Source of the DNA: Eucommia ulmoides | Lineage: Eukaryota; Streptophyta; Magnoliopsida; Garryales; Eucommiaceae | Assembly: GCA_016647705.1 (NCBI GenBank) | Contig: CM028335.1 | Coordinates: 2,108,001 to 2,172,000 of the forward strand | Direction: 5' to 3' | DNA length: 64,000 nucleotides | In this document: positions 10,169-20,674 of the stretch, in pieces | Layout: each line of letters begins with the position of its first letter | Position numbering within the stretch: position 1 is the first letter of the stretch | Notes under the pieces: model-generated | Told to the model about the DNA's origin: nothing | What the model saw: only the letters and a program-made list of their open reading frames with translations | Databases searched by the model: none | Position numbers and translations under genes: made by a program

Positions 10169-10424
10169 ACAAGTGAACGAAAAATATTTCTAGTTAACGC
10201 GTTTTATCTCTCAATTTATATTTTGATTTCAACATAGCCTAATCAAACAAGTAAACGAAAAATATTTTCTAGTTAATGCGTTTTATCTCTCAATTTATAT
10301 TTTGATTTCAACATAGCCTAATCAAACAAGTAAACGAAAAATATTTTCTAGTTAACGCGTTTTATCTCTCAATTTATATTTTGGTTTCAACATAGCCTAA
10401 TCGAACAAGTAAACGAAAAATTGG
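10169..10424. repeat. Three-copy tandem repeat, 79 bp
   Basis: Units start at 10169, 10247 and 10326, each opening ACAAGT(G/A)AACGAAAAATA, with a partial fourth start at 10405. The copies are nearly identical, so the array is young. There is no dyad in the unit and no coding capacity. The period happens to equal that of the hairpin minisatellite at 3745-4560, but the sequences are unrelated. Confidence 0.9.
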
Positions 10425-10756
10425 ACAGAATTGGCCATAAGTTAGGTACATATGCATCATTTTTAACCCAATATTCTCCACAGTTATAAATATGATCATC
10501 GTCTATTATTTGCATTCTCTCTCTCCTAGAGAAGTTACAGCCTTAATGAATTAATATGATCTTATAGCTTGTAAAATGGAAGAATAGCGCGGAAAATGAA
10601 AAAAAAAAAAAAACAGGGGAACAAATTTTGGTCTTCAAATGACGAACAGTTCCCTTGTATATATGGTAATCCATCTAATTTTCCTAACTTATTTATTCAA
10701 TTGGACTAAATTGAAATTAAATTATAAGTTGAGGGACCAAATATGTTAACTATGAA

Positions 10757-11310
10757 ATCTTATGGGCCATCCGTTTGATTAGTGTTCCTAACCAAACCCA
10801 ACACAATCCAATCCAATCCAAAAATTCTGAGTTTGATTTTTGGAAACGCGTTTGGCAAATACAAAACTTAACCCAACCCAACCCAAAAAATAGAAATTAA
10901 TTCTCAAAAAGTTAAGGAAATGAGAAACAAAAAAAACTTGTTTTTTTTTTCCCAAAAAACTCAACCCAAAGTTCTCAACTCCGGCCACCATCCGACAACC
11001 ACCGGCCGCCAGTCACCGGCCGCCGCCAGCCTCTTCTGGCGACCGTCTCCGGACACCGTGCGTCGCCGTCCGTCCTCCGCTTCCGGCCACCGTCCGGACA
11101 CCACCGTCGCTGCCAAACACAAAAAAAAAATTCAAAAAAAAAAATTAGTTTTAAGATAAAATCGTTATTAAACACGATTCTATTCTCAGCACAAAACAAA
11201 AATTGTCGTTACCAAACGCAATTCTGTTCCCAAAATTCTCAACCCAATCCAATCCAACCCATCCCAATTGAGTTCAGAAAAGTGGGAACACTGACCAAAC
11301 GCCACCTAAT
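10757..11310. mobile_element. Foldback MITE with GC-rich centre
   Basis: The left end reads about GGGCCATCCGTTTGATTAGTGTTCC. The right end, read inward on the minus strand, gives GGTGGCGTTTGGTCAGTGTTCCC, so the ends are inverted repeats. The arms are rich in CCAACCCAA and its complement. The centre (10980-11105) is unusually GC-rich, full of CCGGCCACC/CCGCC, and gives a fortuitous open frame on both strands. The same architecture is seen at 38899-39466 and 45137-45554. No transposase, so non-autonomous. Confidence 0.65.
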
Positions 11311-11543
11311 TTTCCCACATTTAATTAATACACACAAAAGTGGTTAGGAGGCTTAATTTTTTTTTGAAGTTTATTAAATATTTTTATAACACATGATAGT
11401 TCATTTAAATTTTTAACATATTTTAATTGTTTTTTGGGACAAATTATAGTTTTGGTCTCTTTACTTGCAACCTTTTTTTTATGTGGTCCTTTATTTTTTT
11501 TTTCAATTAGCCCCTCTTATTTGTAACCGTTATTTTAAGTGAT
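11161..11543. repeat. Right copy of the 383-bp direct duplication
   Basis: Matches bases 1-383 nearly base for base, including the long T runs and the phrase TTTGTAACCGTTATTTTAAG just before both copies diverge. It overlaps the right end of the foldback MITE and extends ~230 bases past it. Confidence 0.85.
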
Positions 11544-11955
11544 CATTCCTTTACAACTAGTGTTAATTTTGACTTAAGAAAAAAATTAATTAGTCCTAAA
11601 TTTTTAACTCGTTTTAGAATTTTGTGCAACTAAAAAATAAAACAAAAAAAGATCAAAAAGAAAAAAGAAGCAAAAACTGCAAAAACTAACGAAAAATATT
11701 AAAGATAGAAAAGAAAAAAAAGAAAAAAAAGTTAAAAAAAAATACATGGTTGTTTAGTGTGAGATTTTATAAGACAGAGTAAAATATTACTTTTTTAAAG
11801 TATTAGAGGATGAAATGTAATTCTCACAGTCAAAATTTGGGAGTGAAATATAATTTTTCTAGTCAAAATTAATACTAGTTCGAATAGAAGGGGCATTTAA
11901 AATAACGAATATACATAAAAAGGGTTAATTGAAAAATAAATAGGTCACGTTAAAA
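11544..11955. other. AT-rich stretch without gene
   Basis: Mostly A-rich on the + strand (notably 11640-11745). No frame, repeat unit or RNA gene is recognised. Confidence 0.5.
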
Positions 11956-12015
11956 AATGCTACAAGTTAAAAACCTAAATTTGCTCCTTTACAGAGAGAC
12001 TAGAGTCATTCTATG

Positions 12016-12230
12016 CATGTCCACAATCCAAGTGGTTGAGAGTCCTCACAGCCCAAGCAGTATGACGCAATTATCAAGAGCGTGCTCTACCACTGAGCTA
12101 ATAGCCCGTCGTGCGAGCCTTCTACTAGGGGCCCGCTATGCCAAAAGCGAGAGAAACATCATCCATCTCTTTCCTTTTTCGTCCCCATGTTCCCCTGTAT
12201 GGCGAATGCGTTTTACAAAAAAAAGGAAAG
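12016..12230 (-). other. Nuclear plastid DNA insert (16S-trnI spacer / trnI-GAU)
   Basis: On the minus strand this matches chloroplast inverted-repeat DNA between rrn16 and trnI-GAU, in the order spacer, trnI 5' exon, start of the trnI group II intron. Recognisable phrases are CTCTCGCTTTTGGCATAGCGG, AGGCTCGCACGACGGGCTAT and, in the intron, GGGCTGTGAGGACTCTCAACC. Differences from the usual plastid sequence are largely C-to-T or G-to-A, as expected after transfer to methylated nuclear DNA. Homology is clear to about 12225; 12230-12310 may also be organellar but I could not place it. Identification is from memory of chloroplast sequence. Confidence 0.85.
12071..12107 (-). pseudogene. trnI-GAU: trnI-GAU 5' exon remnant (plastid-derived)
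   Basis: The 37-base exon reads from GGGCTATTAGCTCAGTGGTA to CTTGATAA, ending at the anticodon-arm position where the plastid group II intron begins. At least two exon bases differ from the common plastid exon: C to A in the GCGCGC region and C to T before GATAA. The intron is cut off after ~55 bases and the 3' exon is absent, so it cannot make a tRNA. Confidence 0.85.
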
Positions 12231-12309
12231 AAAGAGAAAATACCGCTTATTGTCTAATATCTACGAGCGGACTCCACGACCCAGAAAGCACTTAATCCTG
12301 GTCAACTTT

Positions 12310-12780
12310 GTAAGTCTACTTGGATCTTGAGTATTTATATTTATTAGTAAGAATTGAATTATTTGTAGTGGATAATTGTAATTTCAGAAAAAAGAATTCA
12401 GTAACATTTTTTTTACTATATTTAAAAGAGTCAAGTCAATGCTTAGAACGACTGGTCTGAAAAAAAAAAAAAATGGACTTACTATTTCTTTCACTTGAGT
12501 CATTCTATGCTATTAATAGCTTTGGCCCTACGTTTAATATGATATATTTGTTTTATTATTTTTTTAAGTAAAATATTAAATAGGGTTCTAATTTATTTAT
12601 TTTTAATTTTTTATCCTATTTATTGACAAATTATTTTTTAATTATATTAAATTATATTTTAATTAACATCAATCTAATTACATAATTAAAAAATAAAAAG
12701 AAAAAAAATATTTAACTTATTTGGAGCATTATTAATTTTCGTTTTCAAAATGATTATGATTAAATAATAAAAATATCATT
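12310..12780. other. AT-rich upstream flank of FAD2
   Basis: Very AT-rich DNA (12540-12780 especially) between the plastid insert and the FAD2 promoter. No gene, RNA or clear repeat is seen. Confidence 0.5.
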
Positions 12781-12783
12781 TCA

Positions 12784-13096
12784 ACTTTTGGTATCATCAC
12801 GCCCCCGGCACGTGACCCATTCCCCCAGATATTTTCACCCACTCAACTACGATCTGCGCCGTCCAAATACTGTATCAGATTCATCGCGCCCTGATCCAAC
12901 GGTGATTATCAACCGTGATTCCTCTGGCTTGGGAATCGATTCTGTCACGAGATACAAGTTACGTTGACGAATCATCATCCGCCACGTGTAAAGAAGGACA
13001 ACGTGTTCAGTGTGGGCCTTTCGTTTCGGATGGGGGAGGGAAACCCGCTTAAATACCGGCTTTCCTATAAAGCCCCAAGGGACCTCCTCCACGAAT
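12784..13096 (+). promoter_or_regulatory. FAD2 promoter region
   Basis: Base composition changes sharply from AT-rich to mixed at about 12790. Two CACGTG G-boxes occur: in GGCACGTGACC (about 12808) and GCCACGTGTA (about 12980). A TATA-like CCTATAAAGCC lies at about 13063-13073 with a second option, CTTAAATACC, about 15 bases upstream. A start site near 13095 would give a leader beginning in the AGCTTGAACCGGAGAGAGG region. G-boxes are bound by bZIP and bHLH factors, including ABA-linked ones; whether these two are used is not shown. Confidence 0.6.
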
Positions 13097-13203
13097 CTTA
13101 AAAAAGCTTGAACCGGAGAGAGGCCGCCGGCGATTTAACCGGTGCGTCGATAGGGAGGTGACGGAGTAGAAGAAGAAGAGGAGCGAGACTTTCGCTTTTA
13201 CAG
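13097..13203 (+). other. FAD2: FAD2 5'UTR exon 1 (first copy)
   Basis: A purine-rich segment with GAAGAAGAAGAGG ends CTTTTACAG|GTATTGATTT, a good plant 5' splice site. FAD2 genes typically have one non-coding first exon and a long intron ending a few bases before the ATG; the acceptor at 19507 fits. The exon and the start of its intron are repeated at 13361-13620. The transcription start is inferred. Confidence 0.65.
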
Positions 13204-13360
13204 GTATTGATTTCCTCTCGCACTCGTTCATAGATCTGGATTTTTGTTTTTCGTTTTTGCGTGGTTTGAACATGTCTCGAGGTTGTGTTTGCTTTCGATT
13301 TTGAGATGAGATTGCTGTTAAACTAGCGGAATTTCGTATCAATGTGTGCTTATTCTGCAG

Positions 13361-13463
13361 GCATTCGTCTCGGTTGAATCGGAGAGAGGCCGGCGATTTA
13401 CCCGCCGCGTCGAGAGGGAGGTGAAGGAGTAGAAGAAGAAGAAGAGAGAGTTTAACCTAACAG
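13361..13463 (+). other. FAD2: FAD2 5'UTR exon, duplicated copy
   Basis: Copy of the leader exon, running from GCATTCGTCTCGG to CTAACAG|GTATTGATTT. It has both a preceding pyrimidine-CAG acceptor (TTCTGCAG, 13353-13360) and an intact donor. It could therefore be included as a second non-coding exon or used as an alternative first exon. A third, shorter GCATTCGTCT start follows another CAG at 13620. Usage cannot be decided without transcript data. Confidence 0.5.
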
Positions 13464-14312
13464 GTATTGATTTCCTCTCGCGCTTGTTCATAGATCTGGA
13501 TTTTTGTTTTTCATTTTTGCGTGGTTTAAACATGTCTCGTGGTTGTGTTTGCTTTCGATTTTGAGATGAAATTGCTGTTAAACTAGCGGAATTTCGCATC
13601 AATGTGTGCTTGTTCTACAGGCATTCGTCTTGATTGATGCTTGAGGTTCGAATTTGTCCTCGTTTCTTTAATTTACGTTTAAAAATTCAATTAGATCTCA
13701 GATTTAACTGAGGTTTTTGAGTCAATAGTCATACATTGATACCGATGAGATCTTTTAGAGACGATTTTTTGAATTTCTTTTTCAAATAATTTTGCGTTTG
13801 GATCTAGTTTACGCGTAATGTGACTTGCTTTCTCAGATTTTTTGTCGCCTGTTCGGCTTTTTTCTGATGCGAACTTCGATTTTGCAGTATGTGAATTTTT
13901 GTTTGTTTCTGCTCTGTTTCGTCCTATTCAAAATAAATCTGAAATATTCTTCTGTTCGTTTCCTGAAAATTTCTTTGCTTAAAAATTCATTCCTATCTCA
14001 CATAGAGACTTAAGCATCTGATTTTGATTGAGATATTCGTGATATTTTTTTTAAACAAAATTCTATAATACCAAGTCTCCTTCACTTCTTTATATAATAT
14101 TTTTTTGGCATTATTACCTTGGAAAATAAAATATTAATTCCAGTTTTTGTCTTCAAACGTCCACAATCTCTTCATAGAATAATTAATTTTGACTATATCA
14201 ATTTGGATGATTATTTTGTTCTGTTCCTTTATTTTATTATTATGTTTCCAACATTAAAATCTTGAATCTATGAAATTCTTAAATCTATGGAGAAATTATA
14301 TTTTTGGTTGAT

Positions 14313-14498
14313 ACCAACAAGATGTGGCCCAAGTGGTAAGAGTTGTTTGAGCTATAGCAGTTGAGAGACTTATGTAAAGTTAGAGGTTCAAGTCTGTAGA
14401 AAAACACTTATTGGGAGGAGTAGCCACGAACTCCGAGCGAGATTAGTTTCACACCCCAAAGAGTGTGAGGATACTCGTGGGAACCAAAAAAAAATATA
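14313..14498 (+). mobile_element. tRNA-derived SINE with 16-bp TSD, in FAD2 leader intron
   Basis: Has RNA polymerase III box A-like TGGCCCAAGTGG near the start and box B-like AGGTTCAAGTCT about 55 bases on, then a body with CTTATTGGGAGGAGTAGCCACGAAC in split form and an A-rich (TA) tail. The 16-bp direct repeat TATATTTTTGGTTGAT flanks it exactly (14297-14312 and 14499-14514). That proves insertion by target-primed reverse transcription. Other members of the family are at 17790-18040, 25165-25340 (minus) and 45718-45850. Confidence 0.9.
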
Positions 14499-14514
14499 TA
14501 TATTTTTGGTTGAT

Positions 14515-17500
14515 GAGGTATGGGGTGAGTAAAAACATTGTTAATGAATTTGAACAGAACATGTGTTGTGCCCAACATATGACATTCTAATGTGAGTATT
14601 TTCGTTATTTTATTAATCCACTACGTCTATGAACTTTTTTTTTTATATTTTTTCTATAAAAAAATTATTTATGTTTCTCTCTCTCATTGTTTGGAAATCG
14701 TTCTTAAAAAAAAAGTTAGGAGGAGAATACGCTGATCATAATCAATATTTCTCTAAAATTATTAATATCGTTTCTAATTTTGCTGGATTGAAATAAATAT
14801 ATAATTTGTCAAATTTCAGCTTCATTTAGAAACTCTATGCTAACTATTTTTTAGAAAAATATTTTTTCATAGGATAAAATTTGTCTAAATAGGTGCTTAA
14901 ATTAAAAGTCCTTAACAAATTTATTAAATACCCCAAATGTGCTTTTCCCATGTGTATTTCATGATTTTCATTTTTGGTTTCCTTGAAAGTATTAATTAGT
15001 GTGATAGACCTTTTCACGATTGAATTATAGGCGTGTACATAATAATTAATTTGTTGAATTTTCCGACCACCGTAGAATTTTTCGTAGAGCGTGATTTTAG
15101 TTGAAAAATTAAACTTTTCAGGGCCATAGTCCCCATTAAATTTCATTGACTCTATAATAGAAGTCATTAAATTTCATTGACTAAAATAGTACTCAATTTA
15201 TATATTTTTTTAAATACAGAGGACTCTGCCCTCGATTTGAACATGACGGAAATAAACTATGTATCAAATAAAGAATCAACCACGTGTTAAATACAAAAAG
15301 TGAATTTTGTCATAAAAAGCAATAGAAGGACTGACTATAATTTAGATACTTCAGGGTTTAATATGTCAGACAATTGTAAAGATCAATGAATAACATGAAA
15401 AATCTAGAGAGAAAAGAGAAACGACAGCTAGAGTTTATTATATCTGAATAATGAATACAAGAATACTGAATAGAAAATCTAGGAAAGAAAGATTTATATA
15501 TGCGTACAATGGAAAATCTAGAAAACAAGTAAAAGACTATTCTACCCTTACTAAATAATAATAAACCTTAACTCTAATAACAATAATTATTTTATTATTA
15601 TAAAACAAATCAAATAAAGAATTATAAAGTAATTTGTTATTTTAACAAGATTTTTTTTTTTTTTTTTTTAAGTATTATGCATAGTGAATATATTGAAAAT
15701 ATATGGTACGGTTGGAGAGAGATAAAAGACAAATAAACAGAGAGCAAAAATGGAAAACCAAATAGGATTCTCTAAAATAAAGAATAATTTATTAAAAATT
15801 TAAAACAGAGAGACTTTTTTAGATGGTGATGTGATCTGAGTAATACCCTAATAGAGTAATAGGACGGTGTCTTTATTTATTGCTTAATTAAATTGTGCGC
15901 CTAAATTAGGTTTGAAGCTGGGAGGTTCTTAGTTTGGCAATTTAATAATAGTTGGTTGGTTGGTCTTTCTCACATGTTACTGCTTGCCAAAATATAGTAT
16001 ATTTCTCTTGAATTAGATTGTTGTCCAAATTTCGTCCTTTTGTTAAGATCGTGTACTCTTTTAATTAAATTCATTCGCACATCCACCTAACATGAATCAA
16101 AATTTGGTAGGTAGTTTGAATTAAGCAGGTTTCAGGTTCGGTTGCATGAATCTGTTTACTCTATAATGAACAATCAAGGGCGGCCATCTTCTTAGTTAGG
16201 TTTAGTGTCATCAAATCAATTCTAATAGTCTCATCCCAAGTCTTCCTAAACCTATCTCTCCCTCTAGTAGCCTCCCGTACTTGCACTAAATCGCATTTTC
16301 TCACTGGTGTTTTTTTGAGTCATTTATGCACATGTCCGAACTATTTTATTATAAATTAGATTGATTTTTTAAAATTATTCTAAAATTTTACAATTTCGTT
16401 AGATTGTGTACCATGTATTTAGTTGATTATTATTTATTACTATTTTTTGTACTTGTAAATTAAAATTAATATATAACCTGAAAAAATAGCATGTGAACTA
16501 ATTAACTAATTAATTATATTTTTTTTAATTCTTAACTAGTTAATTTATGTATATTTAATTTCGACTATAAATAGCTGCTAGGTGCTACAAAACTCCGGTT
16601 ATGCGCAGAGTTCAGAGAAGGGTCGGATCCCTTATTTGAGATTTGGAGAACCCTAAATAGACCTTTTAATAAGAAAAAAAAAAAAAAAATGGGTCGGCCA
16701 AATAAAATAAAATAAAAATACAAATTTTGTATTCCTGGTGCAAGTGGACAGTAGTCCATTGTTGACTGTGGTTCATAGCAACCAACCGTAATGTATCAGT
16801 ATGTAATTTTATTGGGTTAGCAAAAACTGCAAAATACACACAATTATAAATATCTGAAATAGTCAGCATGAAGGCTGATGCTAGCCGTCCAAGTCATTCT
16901 GATTCACTTGAAACTGAAACTTGCTTCTCATTAGTGCTTTTGTTTCACACAAAAATCTTGACTTTATCATTGATGTGTAGTGGTTTTGACACTTAGCACC
17001 CCTGATATTCAACTATTATTTCATTTTGGGCTTAATTTAAACACACAGCAACCCATCCGAATAAATAATTTTGTTATAATTTTAGATGATAATCAGTCAA
17101 TTGTCGTGCATTCGATTAGTTTTATGGACATTTCAACTAATCTTCCTATAAATTTTAAATATTTAGGTGGGAAGGAAAATGGGTGGGTGGAATTTTCCTA
17201 AGCCTCTTATAAACAGTTAGGGAAATACGCACCGGCGGAGCTGAGGGAACTCCAGTCCCTCCTCCTAAAAGTAATTTTTTTTTTACACTTATATTTCTTA
17301 CAAAAATTCAATTAGAACTCTTAAAATTTTATATAAACCCCCCTAATTTATGTCAATATCTAATAAATATATATAAAAAAAAAAATTAGTTCCCCAATCA
17401 ATTTGCTAGATTCACAGTTACAACTAGTTTCATGGTAGATGACTGTTTTCTGTATGTTATATTATATTAGGTGTTATATGTTCATATTGAAACTATGAGG

Positions 17501-19507
17501 ACCAAAGTGCGATTTTGTTCAATTAATTTATTTTGATATTCGTTTCGCCGTCTGTCCTTTCCACATAGTCGGCGGGTCATGTGGGTGGCCCGCCGGGGTA
17601 CCACTTCAATATTCTTTAAAATGAGCATTGTTGTTTTCAATCTACTTGGATGCACTCGTTAAGACCGGATTAGCTGTATCTGATTTCTACTGGCCCACCT
17701 TCAATTTTGTTTTGTCTGATTAGCATATTCTTTTTGAAAATTCTCCTCCTCTACTTTTATTATTTATTGCCACCGTTAACAAAACACTTTAGTTAAAATA
17801 GTTGAGAGATCTCTGTAAAAGTCAAAGATTCGAGCGTGTGAAAAAACACTTGTTAGGAGGAATTGTCATGGAATCCCGAACGTGATTAGTGTCATACCCT
17901 GTATAAATGTGGTGTCCCTCTGTAAAAGTCAAAAATTCGAGCGTGCGAAAAATTACTTGTTAGGAGGAATAGTCATGGAATTCCGAACGTGATTAGTGTC
18001 ACATTCTGTGTGAATGTGGTGACACTTATAGGTATAAAAAATTAAAAATTATTGCCACTACAATCAACTTTTAAGACTATATTAGGCTTTTGTTTGATTA
18101 TTTGTTTCTATTATTTGTTTTTCAGCTTGGGATCTTTTATATTTTTGATTTATTTATTTTTGATTTTTTTTTATTTTAACATAGAGATGCATAGTTTAAT
18201 TAAATTTTAAATTATATTATTCTCTAATTACACATAAAACAATGAAATATGAAGTAGGATCGAGATGTTCTCTAATTTTTATAATTGAACATTTGATATA
18301 TAAATTAGAGGAGGATTAAAATTACGTTTATCCCTTAAAGTTTGATTATTATATTACTTTTTTATTTTCATAGTTATAACGATCCCGCTTCAGTCTAAAT
18401 GAATTAACTTTATTAGAATTTTGGACAATAAATGGTCAATTGTTGTGTGTTTAAGAAATTCTTAAACTTTAGGAAACCAAACACTCCCTCAATGTAAAGG
18501 GGTTCGATCTCACGTGGTCTCCACCATGTGTTGATATTTGTCCCCTTATTATAGAAAAGGACTCGTTTGTGGGGCACCCACTTTCTTTCATTAACGTCCT
18601 CGTATTTTTGGATGGTGGTCATCCTCATTGGACTCCCACTTTTTTGAGTTGGGTCGTTATCTCGAGAAGTAATCTTATGTCAAGTAATAATTGCTATGAT
18701 ATTTTTGAAAAGCCCATTTTGGCTCCAAGTTGATTATTTACATATTTAGAGAATTATATTTTTAGTCCTTAAAATATGGATGGGTGTTTTATTGTTGATT
18801 TAATTTTTCAAAATTTTACAATTATTTTAATTTCGTGAAATTAAAAATGTTGTTGATAATTATAAATGAATTTTATTTAACATGCAACTTTTTAATAGCG
18901 ATATTTGGTCATTTCATTGATAACCTGAACTTAAAGATGTCTTTTTTAATCTTCCTTTAGTAATAGTTCGTCTGAAAAATAAAAAAGAGAGGTTGAATTG
19001 TTGTTGACAAAAAATGTTTTAGTTTTAGTGTAGTGATAAAATGTTGCTGCAAAAATTTAATAAGGAACAAATTTATCAAAATTGCTTGAGTTGAGTCGCG
19101 GATCATGTCGCTCTCTTTAAAAAAATTTGCGGCTCTATCCAGGAATGTGCAAGCAATATCACAATCTTGTCGTCCCAAGATAAAACATTATTTTTGTTCC
19201 AACAATAAAATGATATAAATATACTCATTAGAAATTAGCGTATTGGGCACAACTTATTTTTTGTACGATGTATTTAATAACGTTTTTAGTTCTAGTCAGA
19301 TTAAGATTTATAAGCATCGAAAATAAAATAAAATGATATAAATATATTTATTAAAAATCTAGTTGTATTGAGCACACCTAATTTTTGTTATATATTACTA
19401 ATTATGTTCCTAATTTTTCGGCTTATTTAATGCCCTTTTCACTTTAAAATACCATAATTAAATTGCTGATTTGTTTCAATTTTTGTTTTTAAACCGATTC
19501 TCTGCAG
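14515..19507 (+). other. Remainder of FAD2 5'UTR intron
   Basis: The intron runs from 13204 (or 13464) to the acceptor TTCTCTGCAG at 19507. That is ~6.3 kb, long for a FAD2 leader intron but within the range I know for the family. It is AT-rich, as plant introns need. It holds two SINE insertions, several T or A runs and an ACACTTT/GTGCTCAG-like old repeat near 19230-19390. Small open frames inside, for example 14844-15167 minus, show no recognisable domain. 15200-16560 and 18050-19400 contain nothing I can name. Confidence 0.6.
17790..18040 (+). mobile_element. SINE relative with internal 113-bp duplication
   Basis: Matches the body of the SINE at 14313-14498: AGTTGAGAGATCTCTGTAAA, then CACTTGTTAGGAGGAAT and CGTGATTAGTGTCA. 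The body is present twice in tandem (about 17812-17924 and 17925-18037), so the element either duplicated internally or two copies joined. The box A half is degraded. Same orientation as the host gene. Confidence 0.75.
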
Positions 19508-19519
19508 ACTGTTGCAACA

Positions 19520-20674
19520 ATGGGTGCCGGTGGCCGAATGTCCGTCCCCTACGAGCCAAAAAACTCACCCTCCGCCGCCCCACTCCGGCGAGTCCCCTAC
19601 TCCAAACCACCGTTCACCCTGGGAGAAATCAAGAAATCAATCCCACCTCATTGCTTCCACCGCTCAGTCCTCCGTTCATTCTCCTACGTGGTGTACGACC
19701 TCACCGTCGTCTTCCTCCTCTACTACGCCGCCACCCACTTCATCCACCTCCTCCCCCACCCCCTCCCTTACCTCGCCTGGCCGCTCTACTGGGCCTGCCA
19801 AGGCTGCGTCCTCACCGGCGTCTGGGTCATCGCCCACGAATGCGGCCACCACGCCTTCAGCGACCACCAGTGGCTTGACGACACCGTCGGCCTCATCCTC
19901 CACTCCGCCCTCATGGTCCCTTACTTCTCATGGAAATACAGCCACCGCCGCCACCACTCCAACACCGGCTCCCTCGACCGCGACGAGGTCTTCGTCCCCA
20001 AACAAAAATCAAGCCTCCGGTGGTACGCCAAATACCTCAACAACCCTCCGGGCCGATTCCTCACCCTCGCCGCCACCCTCACCCTCGGCTGGCCACTCTA
20101 CCTCCTCTTCAACGTCTCCGGCCGAAACTACGACCGCTTCGCCTGCCATTTTGACCCATACGGCCCCATCTACTCCGACCGGGAGCGTCTCCAGATCCTA
20201 ATCTCCGACATCGGAATCTTCGCCGCCACCTTCGCCCTCTACCGCCTCGTCGCCGCCCAAGGACTCACCTGGGTCCTCTCCGTCTACGGCGTTCCATTAC
20301 TCATCGTCAACGGATTCCTCGTACTCATCACGTTCTTACAACACACCCACCCGTCGCTGCCGCATTACGACACGTCGGAGTGGGACTGGCTCAGGGGAGC
20401 TCTGGCCACCGTCGACAGAGACTACGGGATACTAAACAAGGTCTTCCACCACATCACCGACACACACGTGGCGCACCATCTGTTCTCCACGATGCCACAC
20501 TATCACGCCACGGAAGCAACGCAGGCGATCAAACCCATACTCGGCGATTATTACCAGTTCGATGGAGTCCCATTTTACAAGGCGATGTGGCGAGAAGCCA
20601 AGGAGTGTATTTATGTGGAAGCGGATGAGGGTGACAAAAATAAAGGGGTTTTTTGGTATAAAAACAAAATATGA
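19520..20674 (+). CDS. FAD2: Oleate (omega-6, delta-12) desaturase, ER type
   Basis: Encodes 384 aa, full length for plant FAD2 (about 380-385). The enzyme adds the delta-12 double bond to oleate on phosphatidylcholine in the endoplasmic reticulum, giving linoleate, with electrons from cytochrome b5. The three histidine boxes that bind the di-iron centre are intact: HECGHH (106-111), HRRHH (142-146) and HVAHH (316-320). The N-terminus MGAGGRM is the family standard, and hydrophobic spans lie at about 55-75, 82-104, 178-200 and 224-272. HVAHH is the form of true desaturases; acetylenase and epoxygenase relatives usually vary here. The C-terminus (FWYKNKI) resembles the aromatic ER-retrieval signal. 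The ATG is 12 bases after the splice acceptor at 19507. Codons are strongly C-ending in the first two thirds and less so near the end. It is one uninterrupted coding exon with no defect seen. Confidence 0.97.
   Translation: MGAGGRMSVPYEPKNSPSAAPLRRVPYSKPPFTLGEIKKSIPPHCFHRSVLRSFSYVVYDLTVVFLLYYAATHFIHLLPHPLPYLAWPLYWACQGCVLTGVWVIAHECGHHAFSDHQWLDDTVGLILHSALMVPYFSWKYSHRRHHSNTGSLDRDEVFVPKQKSSLRWYAKYLNNPPGRFLTLAATLTLGWPLYLLFNVSGRNYDRFACHFDPYGPIYSDRERLQILISDIGIFAATFALYRLVAAQGLTWVLSVYGVPLLIVNGFLVLITFLQHTHPSLPHYDTSEWDWLRGALATVDRDYGILNKVFHHITDTHVAHHLFSTMPHYHATEATQAIKPILGDYYQFDGVPFYKAMWREAKECIYVEADEGDKNKGVFWYKNKI

Larger units (their letters stand above)
13097..13620 (+). repeat. Tandem duplication of FAD2 leader exon plus intron start
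   Basis: Two ~260-bp copies (about 13097-13360 and 13361-13620) align through exon, donor (CAGGTATTGATTTCCTCTCG in both), the TTTTTGTTTTTCxTTTTTGCGTGGTTT segment and a CAG that could act as an acceptor (TTCTGCAG at 13353-13360, TTCTACAG at 13613-13620). After each CAG the sequence reads GCATTCGTCT. Copy 1 and copy 2 are roughly 90% identical by eye. Confidence 0.85.

Noticed and set aside
12071..12107. Possible functional tRNA-Ile
   Set aside because: Only the 5' exon is present, with substitutions and without the 3' half, so it is a pseudogene.
11957..12295. 112-codon plus-strand frame
   Set aside because: It is the antisense of the plastid trnI insert and carries no protein signal.
12847..13602. 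Minus-strand frames over the FAD2 promoter and leader exons
   Set aside because: They are antisense to the leader. Their similarity to one another comes from the exon duplication, not from a gene family.
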